64,000 nucleotides of DNA, taken from assembly GCF_046197875.1 (NCBI RefSeq), contig NZ_CP166991.1, positions 310,001 through 374,000 on the forward strand, in the 5' to 3' direction. Under the pieces are notes generated by a model that had not been told where the DNA came from, searched no databases, and saw only the letters and a program-made list of their open reading frames with translations. The first letter of the stretch is position 1; every line of letters begins with the position of its first letter. Of the stretch, positions 1 to 9,020 are shown in pieces. This stretch comes from Methanobrevibacter_A acididurans. Its GTDB lineage: Archaea; Methanobacteriota; Methanobacteria; Methanobacteriales; Methanobacteriaceae. The translations under genes and the position numbers were made by a program.

Positions 1-696
1 AATCTCATTAAGTCTAGTATATTCTATAAAATAATGTTTACTTATTAAATAAGCAGTATCCTCATTAAGTAATCTTCTTTTTATTAATCTTGGAATATTA
101 TCTCCAATCCAAAAACGACTAATAATTTGAATACCTTCATCTTTCTCCTTAATTACATGAACCATTTTACTATGGCCAATTACTCCACCAATAGTACCTA
201 TGGTTGCACAAAAAACAGTACCAATATTATTATCTTTAAATAATGTTTTATCAAATCCAAATATCCATGGATTTTGAAATTTAATAGCTAATGTCACATT
301 ACCTTTACCAAAATCTTCTGTAACATGATGAGTGCATGGTTCAAAACCGTGAAATTTTCCTTTATATAATTTATCATCTAAATTAATAATACTTGAATGG
401 TAACCAGGATACCATAATCTGTAATATGTACTACTTTGTGAGTACCACCAAAACCACCATTCAATCATATCAACTGTAAGATTCGGAAAGTTTAAGGTCA
501 TTGAAAGTAGATAAGTACCATCATCTAAGCATTTATAACCAGTTTCATTTTGAACATCTTCATTCAAAATTAATTGATTAATATTACTCTTAGATATTGT
601 AGTGATATCTGAAGCTTTATTAATCTTTTGTCTAATTTCTTTACTTAACTTAGGTAATGGGATTTCAAACATTTGATCAATTACATTCTCAACCAT
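1..696 (-). CDS. DAPG hydrolase (PhlG)-like metal-dependent hydrolase, C-terminal end cut by window
   Basis: The 232 residues visible start at ATG 696 and run off the left edge of the window. A tryptophan-rich block EWWFWW (near residues 87-92) is followed by RLWYPGYH (His100), then HHVTED (Glu127) and an HxxxE motif (His221, Glu225). This order fits the zinc ligands His-Glu-His-Glu known from PhlG, the enzyme that splits a carbon-carbon bond in 2,4-diacetylphloroglucinol. The substrate in this archaeon is unknown; the family assignment is from motif reading only. It lies upstream of cofE on the same strand, with 28 bases between them, so co-transcription is possible. Confidence 0.6.
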   Translation of the reverse strand, partial: MVENVIDQMFEIPLPKLSKEIRQKINKASDITTISKSNINQLILNEDVQNETGYKCLDDGTYLLSMTLNFPNLTVDMIEWWFWWYSQSSTYYRLWYPGYHSSIINLDDKLYKGKFHGFEPCTHHVTEDFGKGNVTLAIKFQNPWIFGFDKTLFKDNNIGTVFCATIGTIGGVIGHSKMVHVIKEKDEGIQIISRFWIGDNIPRLIKRRLLNEDTAYLISKHYFIEYTRLNEI

Positions 697-724
697 AAAC
701 TCATCTTCTTAAAAATTTTATTCT

Positions 725-1489
725 TTATTTTCTAAATACATCATATTGTTTAGGTAATAATAAAGGATTAATATTACTGTCCTTATTTCTTAATAAATTA
801 AAACCAGTAAATCCACGAACAATAACAACAGGTAAACCTTCATCAGCTTGCCCTTGGATTAATGATGCAGCTGCAGCTAATTCATCAGCTGTTGCAATTT
901 CAGAAGATTTCAATTCTCTACCATATAAATCTTTTTCACCTTTTCGTTTCCAAAGAGGATTAATACCAGAACAACCTATAGCAGTTCCAATAGCACCAAC
1001 ACGGAAGGCTCTACCTTGAGTATCAGTAATAATAACAGCTAATTCTTTACCAGTAACATCTTCTAAGGCTTCTCTTAAATCTCTAGCAGACTTATCAGCA
1101 TTTTTAGGCATTGGTGTAGCTAAACCTTCATCAACATTTGATTCATCAATTCCAGAATTAGCACACACAAAACCGTCCTTAGTCTCAGTTATAATAAAAT
1201 CAGGACCAACCGCTACAACTTCTCTTGACTCTTGAATAATTGCTTCAACTAATTTAGAATCTTTTTGAGTTTTTTTAGCTATAATAATAGCATCATCAGA
1301 TGGTAAAATATCTCCTAAATTTATAATATTACCCTCTGCCTTAGAAACCATAGTTTCAGCAATTAACAAAATATCACTATCTTCAAGTTCAATATTTTGT
1401 TCTTCTAAAGCTTTTAAAATTAATTTAGTTATATTATCCCCTTTTTTTACTAAAGGAATTCCTTCAAGTCCAATTAATTCGAGTGTCAT
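725..1489 (-). CDS. cofE: coenzyme F420-0:L-glutamate ligase
   Basis: A 254-residue protein of normal CofE length. CofE adds gamma-linked glutamates to F420-0 using GTP, making the F420 hydride carrier used in methanogenesis. It opens with the typical LIGLEGIPLVKKGDNI segment; family blocks such as VITDTQGRAFRVGAIGTAIG (about residues 153-172), with metal- and GTP-binding acidic residues, are present. A C-terminal GADE-like helix region (IATADELAAAASLIQGQ) follows. It has no clear ribosome-binding site and lies alone between an envelope/purine cluster and the PhlG-like gene. The call is secure from the N-terminus, length and conserved central block. Confidence 0.93.
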   Translation of the reverse strand: MTLELIGLEGIPLVKKGDNITKLILKALEEQNIELEDSDILLIAETMVSKAEGNIINLGDILPSDDAIIIAKKTQKDSKLVEAIIQESREVVAVGPDFIITETKDGFVCANSGIDESNVDEGLATPMPKNADKSARDLREALEDVTGKELAVIITDTQGRAFRVGAIGTAIGCSGINPLWKRKGEKDLYGRELKSSEIATADELAAAASLIQGQADEGLPVVIVRGFTGFNLLRNKDSNINPLLLPKQYDVFRK

Positions 1490-1640
1490 GTTAATAAAAT
1501 AATGTTTAATAATATAAAAATTTATTGTTTTATGAAAAAATTACATTTAAAAAGCTTAAAATTTAATTTAAAAAATAAAAAAATAAGTAAAAAATAAATA
1601 AATAAAAAAAATAGAAAAAAAATAAAAATTCTTATTAAAA

Positions 1641-2267
1641 TTATGGAGTTAAAACAGAAATATCCCATTTTCCATCATACACACTAGCTGCAGATGTTAC
1701 GGGTTTTTCAAATTCTTCAAATGCTCCACCATCAAATATTAGTTGAGCCGCTTCATCAGCATTTTCAGCACTGAATTTAACAATTTCAGGATTATTGCAT
1801 TCATATGTAGATATAAATACAGCTTCACCAAAACCTACTTTTTCAACTAATAATTTCTCATCAGTAACAATTCCAACATAACACTCATAATCATTTTCAC
1901 TACATGCACAATTAATTACAGCAGCAATTCTAGGAGTATTATAATCATCTTTCTCATAATCCATAGTTAACAGAGAGTAACCTAAAGCATCTTTAATACT
2001 CATTCCTAAACTAATTTTATCTGCAATAACATCAGTATGTGAACCATTAGAAACTATTGCAGTATCACCAACAATTTTAATACAATTATATGCAATATAA
2101 GTATTTTTAAATATATCGGTTTCAAAACCTTCTTTTGGAATTATTGCAGCTTCATCTTCACCTTTTTTAGCTTGTCTATTTGGAAAAGATCTACTAGAAA
2201 CTCTATAAGCTACAAAAGGTTTACCATCTGTACTCATACCTACAGATAAAATTCTACCTAAATACAT
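1641..2267 (-). CDS. purO: archaeal IMP cyclohydrolase
   Basis: A 208-residue protein beginning with the PurO signature MYLGRILSVG and the segment YRVSSRSFPNR. PurO closes FAICAR to IMP, the last step of purine synthesis, in archaea that lack the bacterial PurH cyclohydrolase domain. Length matches the archaeal family. The start ATG at 2267 is preceded by GAGGTTGAT, a good ribosome-binding site. The gene follows exbD on the same strand with a 43-base gap. The AT-only stretch of about 150 bases after it (1490-1640) contains no gene. Confidence 0.93.
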   Translation of the reverse strand: MYLGRILSVGMSTDGKPFVAYRVSSRSFPNRQAKKGEDEAAIIPKEGFETDIFKNTYIAYNCIKIVGDTAIVSNGSHTDVIADKISLGMSIKDALGYSLLTMDYEKDDYNTPRIAAVINCACSENDYECYVGIVTDEKLLVEKVGFGEAVFISTYECNNPEIVKFSAENADEAAQLIFDGGAFEEFEKPVTSAASVYDGKWDISVLTP

Positions 2268-2310
2268 TTTTTATCAACCTCAAAAAAAAATATTATAAAA
2301 AAAAATTTAT

Positions 2311-2721
2311 TTAACCCGTTTCAGGGCTACGAACTGCCTTATTAGGATCCATACCCGATGGTATCTTAATCGTAATCGATTTATCTTGAGGGTTAATATC
2401 TATTCTACCCTGATCCATAACTTGAGCTTGAACACCAATAGCATTATCCTTAATTTGGTCAGACATATCAATACCATTAACAGTAACTTTTTGCAAACCA
2501 GCTACAGGAATCATATAATATTCATTATTCCCTGAACTATCAGTTATATTTGGTTTACCTGTACCTCCGTTGTCTTGATGGCTCACATCAGCAGCACCAA
2601 AACTACTAGTTACAACTATAAAAATTAATAAAGTAAATAAAATGTCTATAAATGGCACTAATTTGATTTCAGGCTCATCATTTTTAAGTTTTTCTTTATG
2701 TTTCTTAATATCAATTGCCAT
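2311..2721 (-). CDS. exbD: ExbD/TolR-family energy-transducing membrane protein
   Basis: A 136-residue protein with a charged cytoplasmic N-terminus, one membrane segment (about 22-43) and an extracytoplasmic tail. The segment VPFIDILFTLLIFIVVTSS contains the membrane aspartate that carries protons in ExbD/TolR/MotB proteins. It follows exbB on the same strand, separated by 86 bases, and has a GAGGAAAA ribosome-binding site before ATG 2721. With ExbB it should form a proton-driven motor in the cytoplasmic membrane. There is no TonB-like gene or outer membrane here, so the driven partner is unknown. The tail ends in the sequence of a small beta domain, as in the family. Confidence 0.85.
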   Translation of the reverse strand: MAIDIKKHKEKLKNDEPEIKLVPFIDILFTLLIFIVVTSSFGAADVSHQDNGGTGKPNITDSSGNNEYYMIPVAGLQKVTVNGIDMSDQIKDNAIGVQAQVMDQGRIDINPQDKSITIKIPSGMDPNKAVRSPETG

Positions 2722-2807
2722 TTTATTTTCCTCATATACATAAAAAAATTTGAAAAACTAAAAAGAATTGAAAATAAATTCTCCCAAGCTTTTAAAATTT
2801 CATAAAT

Positions 2808-3647
2808 TCATTGTTTAAGTTTACTTTCAGTTATTTCAGATTTAACATCACATTTTTCCAAAATAATATTACTAATACTTTTTTCTAGCATACTAGGTTT
2901 AAATGAAATTTGGACATTAGAATAAGGTTCTGAAATTTCTCTAACACTAACAATACCTTCAGCTTCTTGTAAAGCTTCAATAACACAAGGCATTTTTTCA
3001 TAAACCCTAATTTTAACTACAGCATAACTCCAATTAGTCATTTTAGTAGCTAATTCAATTTTATCCATTTCTTCATCAATCAAACCTTTAATATAAGTAT
3101 TTATTGGTATTAAAAGAATAGCTACAGCTAATCCTGCAATAGTTGTAATTAATGCAACATAGATTCCCTGAGCCATAGTAGTACTACTAACATTTACACC
3201 TAAACTTTTAAAAGTCATCCAAATACCTAAAACTGTACCAATCAATCCTAAAAAAGGAGCAATTTCAATAATAGTTTTAAGAGTACTAAGATTCTTAGTC
3301 ATTTTACTAACTTCAACAATAAAAATCTGTTCCATACTTTCTTCGACTTCGGTTTTATTTTTATAACCGATTTTTAAAGCTTCGGATATAATTCTAGATA
3401 CTGGATTCTTGTAATGGCTAATATTTTTAAGAGCTTCAATAGCTCCACCTTTTTCCATAGAAACAGTTACAGTACCCATAATTTCAGTAGCATCAACTTT
3501 ACTAATACGTCTTAAATAGAATACTTTCTGTAATGAAATTAATAAACCCCAAATACCTAAAAAAGTAATAATGTAGGTAATAATTCCACCATCTTGAAAC
3601 ATTTCAATAATACCATTAATACCGCCAGTTAATGCTTCAATCAACAT
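2808..3647 (-). CDS. exbB: ExbB/TolQ/MotA-family proton channel with C-terminal HMA-like extension
   Basis: A 279-residue protein with membrane segments near residues 19-42, 125-150 and 160-185. The middle region (IEIAPFLGLIGTVLGIWMTF, then GIYVALITTIAGLAVAI) is the conserved MotA/TolQ/ExbB channel core. ATG 3647 has an AGAGGAAA ribosome-binding site. It should form the pentameric stator channel with the ExbD encoded just downstream. Unlike plain ExbB, the last 70 or so residues (from about 208) read like a beta-alpha-beta-beta-alpha-beta ferredoxin-type fold with one cysteine (MPCVIEALQEAEGIVSV). That resembles heavy-metal-associated domains without their CxxC pair; this is inference. Confidence 0.87.
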   Translation of the reverse strand: MLIEALTGGINGIIEMFQDGGIITYIITFLGIWGLLISLQKVFYLRRISKVDATEIMGTVTVSMEKGGAIEALKNISHYKNPVSRIISEALKIGYKNKTEVEESMEQIFIVEVSKMTKNLSTLKTIIEIAPFLGLIGTVLGIWMTFKSLGVNVSSTTMAQGIYVALITTIAGLAVAILLIPINTYIKGLIDEEMDKIELATKMTNWSYAVVKIRVYEKMPCVIEALQEAEGIVSVREISEPYSNVQISFKPSMLEKSISNIILEKCDVKSEITESKLKQ

Positions 3648-3807
3648 GTTTTCCTCTTTAATTATTTTATAAAATTATGTATAAAAATTATTAAATAATA
3701 TAATAAAAAATATTCACTTAATAATAACTGTAGTTTTATTTAAAGTAATATATATTTATTTTTAAAAAAATTAAAAAAAAGTAAAAGAAAAATTTTAAAA
3801 AAATTAA

Positions 3808-5172
3808 TTAAATATTAAACAAATCATTTAAAGATTCACTCATAGTAGGATGGGTGAAAACTTGATTTTTAAGTAAAGTATAATCTAAATCTAAATCCAT
3901 AGCTAATTTAATAATATTAATCACTTCAAAAGATTCCTCACAAATTAACTCAGCACCTAAAATCTTATTAGAATCCTCATCAATAATAGCTTTTAATAAG
4001 CCAACAGGATTTTTAAGAACTTGTGCCTTAGGAATACCTGCAGCAGGCATTTTAGATATTTTTACATTAAAACCTTTATCAATAGCTTCTTTTTCAGTTA
4101 AACCAACTCTAGAAAAACAAGGATCAATAAAAACACTAAATGGAACATTCTTACGATTAGATAAATTATAATCCATTTTACCTTCAAGTTGATTTTTCAC
4201 AATACGGAAATCATCAAGAGATATATAAGTAAATTGAAGACCACCTACAACATCACCCATAGCCCAAATATTAGGAGTAGATGTTTGTAAATTATCATCT
4301 GTTTTAACCGCACCACGTTTAGTAGTTTCAACACCTGCAAGATCTAGATTCAACCCTACAGTATTAGCTTTTCTACCAGTAGCAATTAAAACAGCATCAG
4401 CACAAAAACTATTCTTAACATCATCAATAGTATAATTAATCACAGCTTCATCATCTTTATTAATAATAGATTCGATTTCAGCATTAAAAATAATATCAAT
4501 ACCTTTATTCTTAAAAATAGATTCAATCTCATCTGCAACATCTCTATCGTCACGTTTTAAAAACAAAGGTCCATGTTGAATAATAGTAACTTTAGATCCA
4601 AAATTTGAATACATAGAAGCAAATTCTAAACCAATATATCCACCACCAACAATAACTAATCTTTCTGGAAACTCATCAAGATCCATTAAGCTATCACTGA
4701 AATAAACATAAGGATTATTATCTATCCCTTCAATAGGAGGTTTTACAGAACTAGATCCTGTATTAATAAAGATTCTATCTCCTTCAATATTAAAAGTTTC
4801 ATCATTGGTTTTTATTTGTACCTGATTTTCATTTATAAAACTTCCAAAACCATTAAAAACAGTAATATTTTCATTTTTATCTAACATATTAAAGTTTTTT
4901 TCACGAAGCATACCAGTTAATCTTCTTTTTTCAAGAATTGCTTCTTTATAAAACTTCTTTTTTTCATCTAAATTTAAATCTTTACCTTTTAATTTTAAAC
5001 TACTAGTCACTAAAGATTTTGATGGAATACAACCAACATTAATACAAGTTCCACCATACATTTGGTCTGATTTTTCAATCATCGCAACACTTTCACCTTT
5101 AGAACCTAAATATGCTGAAAGTGTTTTACCACCTTTTCCAAATCCAATAACAATATTTTGAAAATGTTTCAT
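3808..5172 (-). CDS. FAD-dependent pyridine nucleotide-disulfide oxidoreductase
   Basis: A 454-residue protein of the glutathione reductase / mercuric reductase / RclA family. It has an N-terminal FAD site (IGFGKGGKTLSAYLGSKG), the redox disulfide motif GGTCINVGCIPSK, an NAD(P)H site GGGYIGLEFASMY, and the C-terminal dimer-interface motif HPTMSE with the active-site His and Glu. The reaction is NAD(P)H-driven reduction of a disulfide, metal or other electron acceptor; which one cannot be told. It stands alone, has a strong GAGGTGA ribosome-binding site before ATG 5172, and is not dihydrolipoamide dehydrogenase by context, since no lipoyl enzyme genes are near. Confidence 0.85.
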   Translation of the reverse strand: MKHFQNIVIGFGKGGKTLSAYLGSKGESVAMIEKSDQMYGGTCINVGCIPSKSLVTSSLKLKGKDLNLDEKKKFYKEAILEKRRLTGMLREKNFNMLDKNENITVFNGFGSFINENQVQIKTNDETFNIEGDRIFINTGSSSVKPPIEGIDNNPYVYFSDSLMDLDEFPERLVIVGGGYIGLEFASMYSNFGSKVTIIQHGPLFLKRDDRDVADEIESIFKNKGIDIIFNAEIESIINKDDEAVINYTIDDVKNSFCADAVLIATGRKANTVGLNLDLAGVETTKRGAVKTDDNLQTSTPNIWAMGDVVGGLQFTYISLDDFRIVKNQLEGKMDYNLSNRKNVPFSVFIDPCFSRVGLTEKEAIDKGFNVKISKMPAAGIPKAQVLKNPVGLLKAIIDEDSNKILGAELICEESFEVINIIKLAMDLDLDYTLLKNQVFTHPTMSESLNDLFNI

Positions 5173-5324
5173 TATATATTCACCTCAAAAATAAATTCAT
5201 ATTCAATAATTTAATTAGTGATTTAATAATATTTATCTTTATTTAAAATGTTGTAATAAAAAATATTGTTTAGGAAAATAACGAATAATTTAAAAAAAAG
5301 TATGTAATTAAAGAAGTTAAAAAT

Positions 5325-5954
5325 TTAATATCTAACACTTCTCATTTTTTGTACAGTATTCCAACTTTTACGTACAAAATAAGGCATTTCATCATATGTA
5401 AAATTAGTTAAAAAATCTTTAGTTTTAGGATCACTAGGGTAACCTGAACCAATCCCACCCATTTGAATATAATCTTCATTAATATCTTTAATAATTTTAT
5501 CCCTAGTACATTTAGCTATAATTGAAGCTGCAGCTACTTGATAATAATTATCATCTGCTTTATGTTCTGCTGTAATATTATCACATTCAACTATGCTTTT
5601 AATTTCATTTTCTAATCGTTTAGGTTTAACATCTAATGAATCTATAATAACAGCATCTGGTTTCAAATTTTCAATAATTTTAATCATAGCAATTTTTTCA
5701 ATTTCATTTAAATTCACATCTTTAGATCGTAAATTATCAATATCCATTGCAGTTATCTCAACAGTTTCATACTCAAACATTTTCACTAATTTACGAGCAA
5801 GAGTAGTTCTTCTTTTAGGAGTTAATTTTTTAGAATCCTTAACACCCATTCGTTCTAATATTTTTGTTTTTTCTTCAGGAATCACAATACCTGCTACTAT
5901 CATAGGGCCTAATACAGGGCCTCTTCCAGCTTCATCTAATCCTAGAATATTCAT
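5325..5954 (-). CDS. rnhB: ribonuclease HII
   Basis: A 209-residue protein with the archaeal RNase HII layout. GLDEAGRGPVLGPM at the N-terminus supplies catalytic Asp7 and Glu8. The segments DSKKLTPKRR, IIDSLDV and ADDNYYQVAAASIIAKCTRD supply the further acidic residues and substrate-binding residues. It cuts RNA in RNA-DNA hybrids, removing primers and single misincorporated ribonucleotides. It is encoded alone, between mreB and the disulfide oxidoreductase, on the minus strand. Confidence 0.95.
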   Translation of the reverse strand: MNILGLDEAGRGPVLGPMIVAGIVIPEEKTKILERMGVKDSKKLTPKRRTTLARKLVKMFEYETVEITAMDIDNLRSKDVNLNEIEKIAMIKIIENLKPDAVIIDSLDVKPKRLENEIKSIVECDNITAEHKADDNYYQVAAASIIAKCTRDKIIKDINEDYIQMGGIGSGYPSDPKTKDFLTNFTYDEMPYFVRKSWNTVQKMRSVRY

Positions 5955-6151
5955 AATTATCTATAACCAAACATTTAAACAAAATTTTTTCTAAAAAATA
6001 AAAATTATTATTATTTTTTTAAGATTTATATAAAGAATTTAAAAAATAGTTAAAAAAAAATTTGTTTATTCATTAAAAGATTATGTTTTATATATCTTTC
6101 AATGAATTCAAATTTCTTTTATTGAGTTTTTCCCGTGTTTATAGGAGAAAT

Positions 6152-7225
6152 TTATCTCATAGCTTTAAGACGTACTTCTGGTTCTAAAGCTAATGGTTCT
6201 GCAGCTACGATTGCAGTTCCTTTTGCAACAACAGTCATTGGGTCATCGGATATTTTGATTGGTATTTCTACTTCATCAAATATTCTTTCTTTAACTCCAC
6301 GTAATCTGGAAGTTCCACCTACAGCAACAGTATTTGAATAGATTCCCATCATTAATTCAGGAGGTAATCTTTCTAATATGAGTTGTAATCCATTCATTAC
6401 TTCAATCATTATTGGTTCAGCTGCATCTGCAACTAACATTGAATCAATAACTACTTTTTTAGGTCTGTTAGTATCCATTGCTTTTCCAATGATTTCCACA
6501 CTTAAGTTTTCCATTTCTTCACTACAATGAACCATACCAACTTCAATTTTTGCAGCTTCAGCATCATGGATACTTATTGCAACATTGAATTTTTCTGCAA
6601 CTAATTCAACAATTCTTGCATCAATATCGTCTCCACCCCAACGGACGGTTTCAATATCATTAATTCCTCCAAGAGAAATAACAACTAAATCACTTGAACC
6701 AGCACCAATATCAATAACCATTGTTCCATTAGGTTCTGCTATAGGTAATCCTGCACCTATTGCTGCAGCTAATCCTTCACTGATAACTAAAACATATTCT
6801 GCTCCTGCTTTTCTACCAATTTCTTCAGCAGCATTTTTTTCTACTTCAGATGAATCTCCTGGAATTCCAATAACGATTCTTCCAACACTTTCACCATCTT
6901 TAATACCAATTTCCATGGCTTTAATTAATAAAGCTTGAGCTTGAGCTATATTTTCAATAACTCCTTTTTTTAATGGTCTTACTGCGGTAATATCTTCAGG
7001 AGTTCTGCCTAACATTCTTTTTGCTTCTTCTCCTACAGATAAAACTGCTGTTGGATCATCTTTTTTAACAGCAACAACGGAAGGGATTTGATATAAATCA
7101 AATTTGTCTCCAGATGGTTTTGCAATCACTGTATTTAAAGTTCCTAAATCTATTCCTAAGCTATTTTTAACTATTGTTTTTTTTGGTTCTGATTCTTGTA
7201 CCTCGGTATCTCCAAAAATACTCAC
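6152..7225 (-). CDS. mreB: MreB-like actin-fold protein
   Basis: A 357-residue member of the actin/Hsp70 ATPase fold, closest in appearance to MreB. The ATP-site motifs are in order: phosphate-1 SLGIDLGTLNTVIAKPSG (about 22-39), phosphate-2 VIDIGAGSSDLVVI, and adenosine AVGGTSRLRGVKE near the C-terminus. In bacteria MreB guides cell-wall synthesis along the membrane; Methanobacteriales, which also have a wall polymer (pseudomurein), carry MreB-like proteins. Translation starts at GTG 7225 with a strong GGAGGA site. The unknown gene just upstream ends 2 bases away, so the two form an operon. The N-terminal 20 residues are hydrophilic, without an obvious amphipathic membrane helix. Confidence 0.85.
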   Translation of the reverse strand: MSIFGDTEVQESEPKKTIVKNSLGIDLGTLNTVIAKPSGDKFDLYQIPSVVAVKKDDPTAVLSVGEEAKRMLGRTPEDITAVRPLKKGVIENIAQAQALLIKAMEIGIKDGESVGRIVIGIPGDSSEVEKNAAEEIGRKAGAEYVLVISEGLAAAIGAGLPIAEPNGTMVIDIGAGSSDLVVISLGGINDIETVRWGGDDIDARIVELVAEKFNVAISIHDAEAAKIEVGMVHCSEEMENLSVEIIGKAMDTNRPKKVVIDSMLVADAAEPIMIEVMNGLQLILERLPPELMMGIYSNTVAVGGTSRLRGVKERIFDEVEIPIKISDDPMTVVAKGTAIVAAEPLALEPEVRLKAMR

Positions 7226-7227
7226 GG

Positions 7228-7878
7228 TTATTCCTCCATAATGTCTTTAAAGTCTATAACAAAAATTTTATTTGATGTAGCGATTTTTTGAATTTTAGCG
7301 ACATCCTCTGTATGTTCAATTGAAATGAGAATTGTATTTAACACTGCTTCATCCATATTGAATAGAGGAGTTACGATATTCTGTAAAAATTTGGGTATAT
7401 CTTTTGAAATATTTAATTCAGTTTCTATAAACCCTGTAGTTTGATCTTCTAATAAAATTGAAATGGGTGCATTTTCTCTTCCAGTATCATTAACAAATTT
7501 TTTTATTCTATCTTCAGGACCTACTAATGTCATTAAATTTTCTTCATTTTCAATATAGTAAGGGGCAATTACAATAGATGCGCTGCCTTTTTCTTTGGAT
7601 ATTTTGCTGATTTCTCTAATTTTATAGGAATCTCCTTTTAAAATTATAAAATCAAATTTTTTATTAATTTTACCTTCAGTAAATGAGATATGTTCTCTAA
7701 ATAGAATTTTAACAGTTTTTTTAGATGCAATTGCTGTGTATACTATGTCATTAACTAGTTTATCATTTCCAGCTATAACACACCATACTTTTTCAACATC
7801 TTCTTCAGATGAAACTTTTGCAGCTTGTCTGAGAATCTGAATTTTATCTTCTATCATTATATACACATCATAAAACAT
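7228..7878 (-). CDS. unknown protein co-encoded with mreB
   Basis: A 216-residue soluble protein I do not recognise. It is rich in alternating hydrophobic strands (for example VWCVIAGNDKLVNDIVYTAIA and FDFIILKGDSYKIREISK) that suggest an alpha/beta fold. No membrane segment, cysteine cluster or known catalytic motif is visible. Its stop lies 2 bases before the GTG of mreB, so it is the first gene of a two-gene operon and may act with the actin-like protein. The start could be ATG 7878 or the internal ATG 7857 (MIEDKIQIL); neither has a strong ribosome-binding site. Confidence 0.75.
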   Translation of the reverse strand: MFYDVYIMIEDKIQILRQAAKVSSEEDVEKVWCVIAGNDKLVNDIVYTAIASKKTVKILFREHISFTEGKINKKFDFIILKGDSYKIREISKISKEKGSASIVIAPYYIENEENLMTLVGPEDRIKKFVNDTGRENAPISILLEDQTTGFIETELNISKDIPKFLQNIVTPLFNMDEAVLNTILISIEHTEDVAKIQKIATSNKIFVIDFKDIMEE

Positions 7879-8272
7879 TCTTTTTCGAATGCTAACCCTA
7901 TTAAATTAAGCATATTTTATTTATTTAAAAATATAAGGTTATACTAATTTTTTAAATATGTTACACTATTTTTAGGCAATATAACAAATTCTAAACGATT
8001 TAATAAAAATTAAATTTATAGTGCTAACATTTAATAATTATCTATATTTTACTAATATTTATATTTAATATATTAATATATAAAAAAAGTTTTAAAAATT
8101 TAATTTAATTAAAAAAATTTCTACATTATATATATTATTAAGTTACATTACTATATAAAATTTTAAAAAAATTTTTATAAAAGTTTAAAGAAATCTGTGT
8201 ATATAAAAAACTTAAATAATATTTTAAAAAAAGGGTAGGGTTATATAATTACTCTAGAGGTTAAAAGATAAA
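7879..8272. other. gene-free AT-rich interval between divergent operons
   Basis: This 394-base stretch separates the minus-strand unknown-mreB operon from the plus-strand archaetidylserine synthase gene. It is almost pure A and T, with several short self-complementary AT runs, and must hold the two divergent promoters. The ribosome-binding site AGAGGTTA lies just before ATG 8273. I see no convincing small gene or RNA gene. Confidence 0.6.
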
Positions 8273-8980
8273 ATGCAATTACAAGAAACTGGAATTTTTA
8301 ATTTTATCAGAATACCTGATTTAATTTCATCATTAAATATGATATTCGGATTTTTAGGAATTTTAATGGCAATAAATAATTATTTCTCATTATCAGCATT
8401 TTTTATTATCATTGCAATAATTTTTGATAGTGTTGATGGATGGGTTGCAAGAAAATTAGGTTTTCATGATGATTTAGGATTTGGTAAAAATATAGATTCT
8501 CTAGCAGACATAGTTTCATTTGGTGTTGCTCCAGCAGTACTATTATACACATTAGGAATGAAACTAGCACCAAATCTTGAAGTTTTAACAATTATAATAT
8601 GTTTATACATGGTACTATGCGGAGTTTTAAGATTAGCACGGTTCAATGTAATTGGAGATAAAATTGAATATAAAGGATTTATAGGTTTCCCCATACCAGG
8701 AATTGCATTATTACTAACAGCATTATATTTAACAGGATTATTCAACATATGGATTGCATATATTTTAATGATTATTGTTGCTACATTAATGGTAAGTAAT
8801 TTCAAATATCCAAAAGTGGATAATTATCCTATAATCGCAATTGCAGTAATATTAATAATCTTAACACCCTTAAAATTAGCATTATTCAATATTAATATCC
8901 CTGCATTAATTTTATTCATAATTGTATTAATCTATTTAATAATATTTCTTTATTATAATCTAAGTAACACAATAGAATAA
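8273..8980 (+). CDS. pssA: archaetidylserine synthase (CDP-alcohol phosphatidyltransferase)
   Basis: A 235-residue integral membrane protein. It carries the CDP-alcohol phosphotransferase motif D52-x2-D55-G56-x2-A59-R60, then G71-x3-D75-x3-D79, whose aspartates bind the metal and CDP group. It has about seven hydrophobic segments. The family moves a lipid phosphate from CDP-archaeol to an alcohol; the N-terminus (IRIPDLISSLNMIFGFLGI) is of the PssA type, which uses L-serine. The product archaetidylserine is a main polar lipid of Methanobacteriales. The sortase gene begins 40 bases downstream, so the two may be co-transcribed. Inositol phosphate as acceptor is less likely. Confidence 0.85.
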   Translation: MQLQETGIFNFIRIPDLISSLNMIFGFLGILMAINNYFSLSAFFIIIAIIFDSVDGWVARKLGFHDDLGFGKNIDSLADIVSFGVAPAVLLYTLGMKLAPNLEVLTIIICLYMVLCGVLRLARFNVIGDKIEYKGFIGFPIPGIALLLTALYLTGLFNIWIAYILMIIVATLMVSNFKYPKVDNYPIIAIAVILIILTPLKLALFNINIPALILFIIVLIYLIIFLYYNLSNTIE

Positions 8981-9020
8981 TTAAATGGGATAAATTTCTA
9001 AAAAAGGAATCATTAAACAA

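Noticed and set aside
5593..5994. Plus-strand 133-codon frame over rnhB
   Set aside because: It is the antisense shadow of the clear RNase HII gene, with no ribosome-binding site and no known motif.
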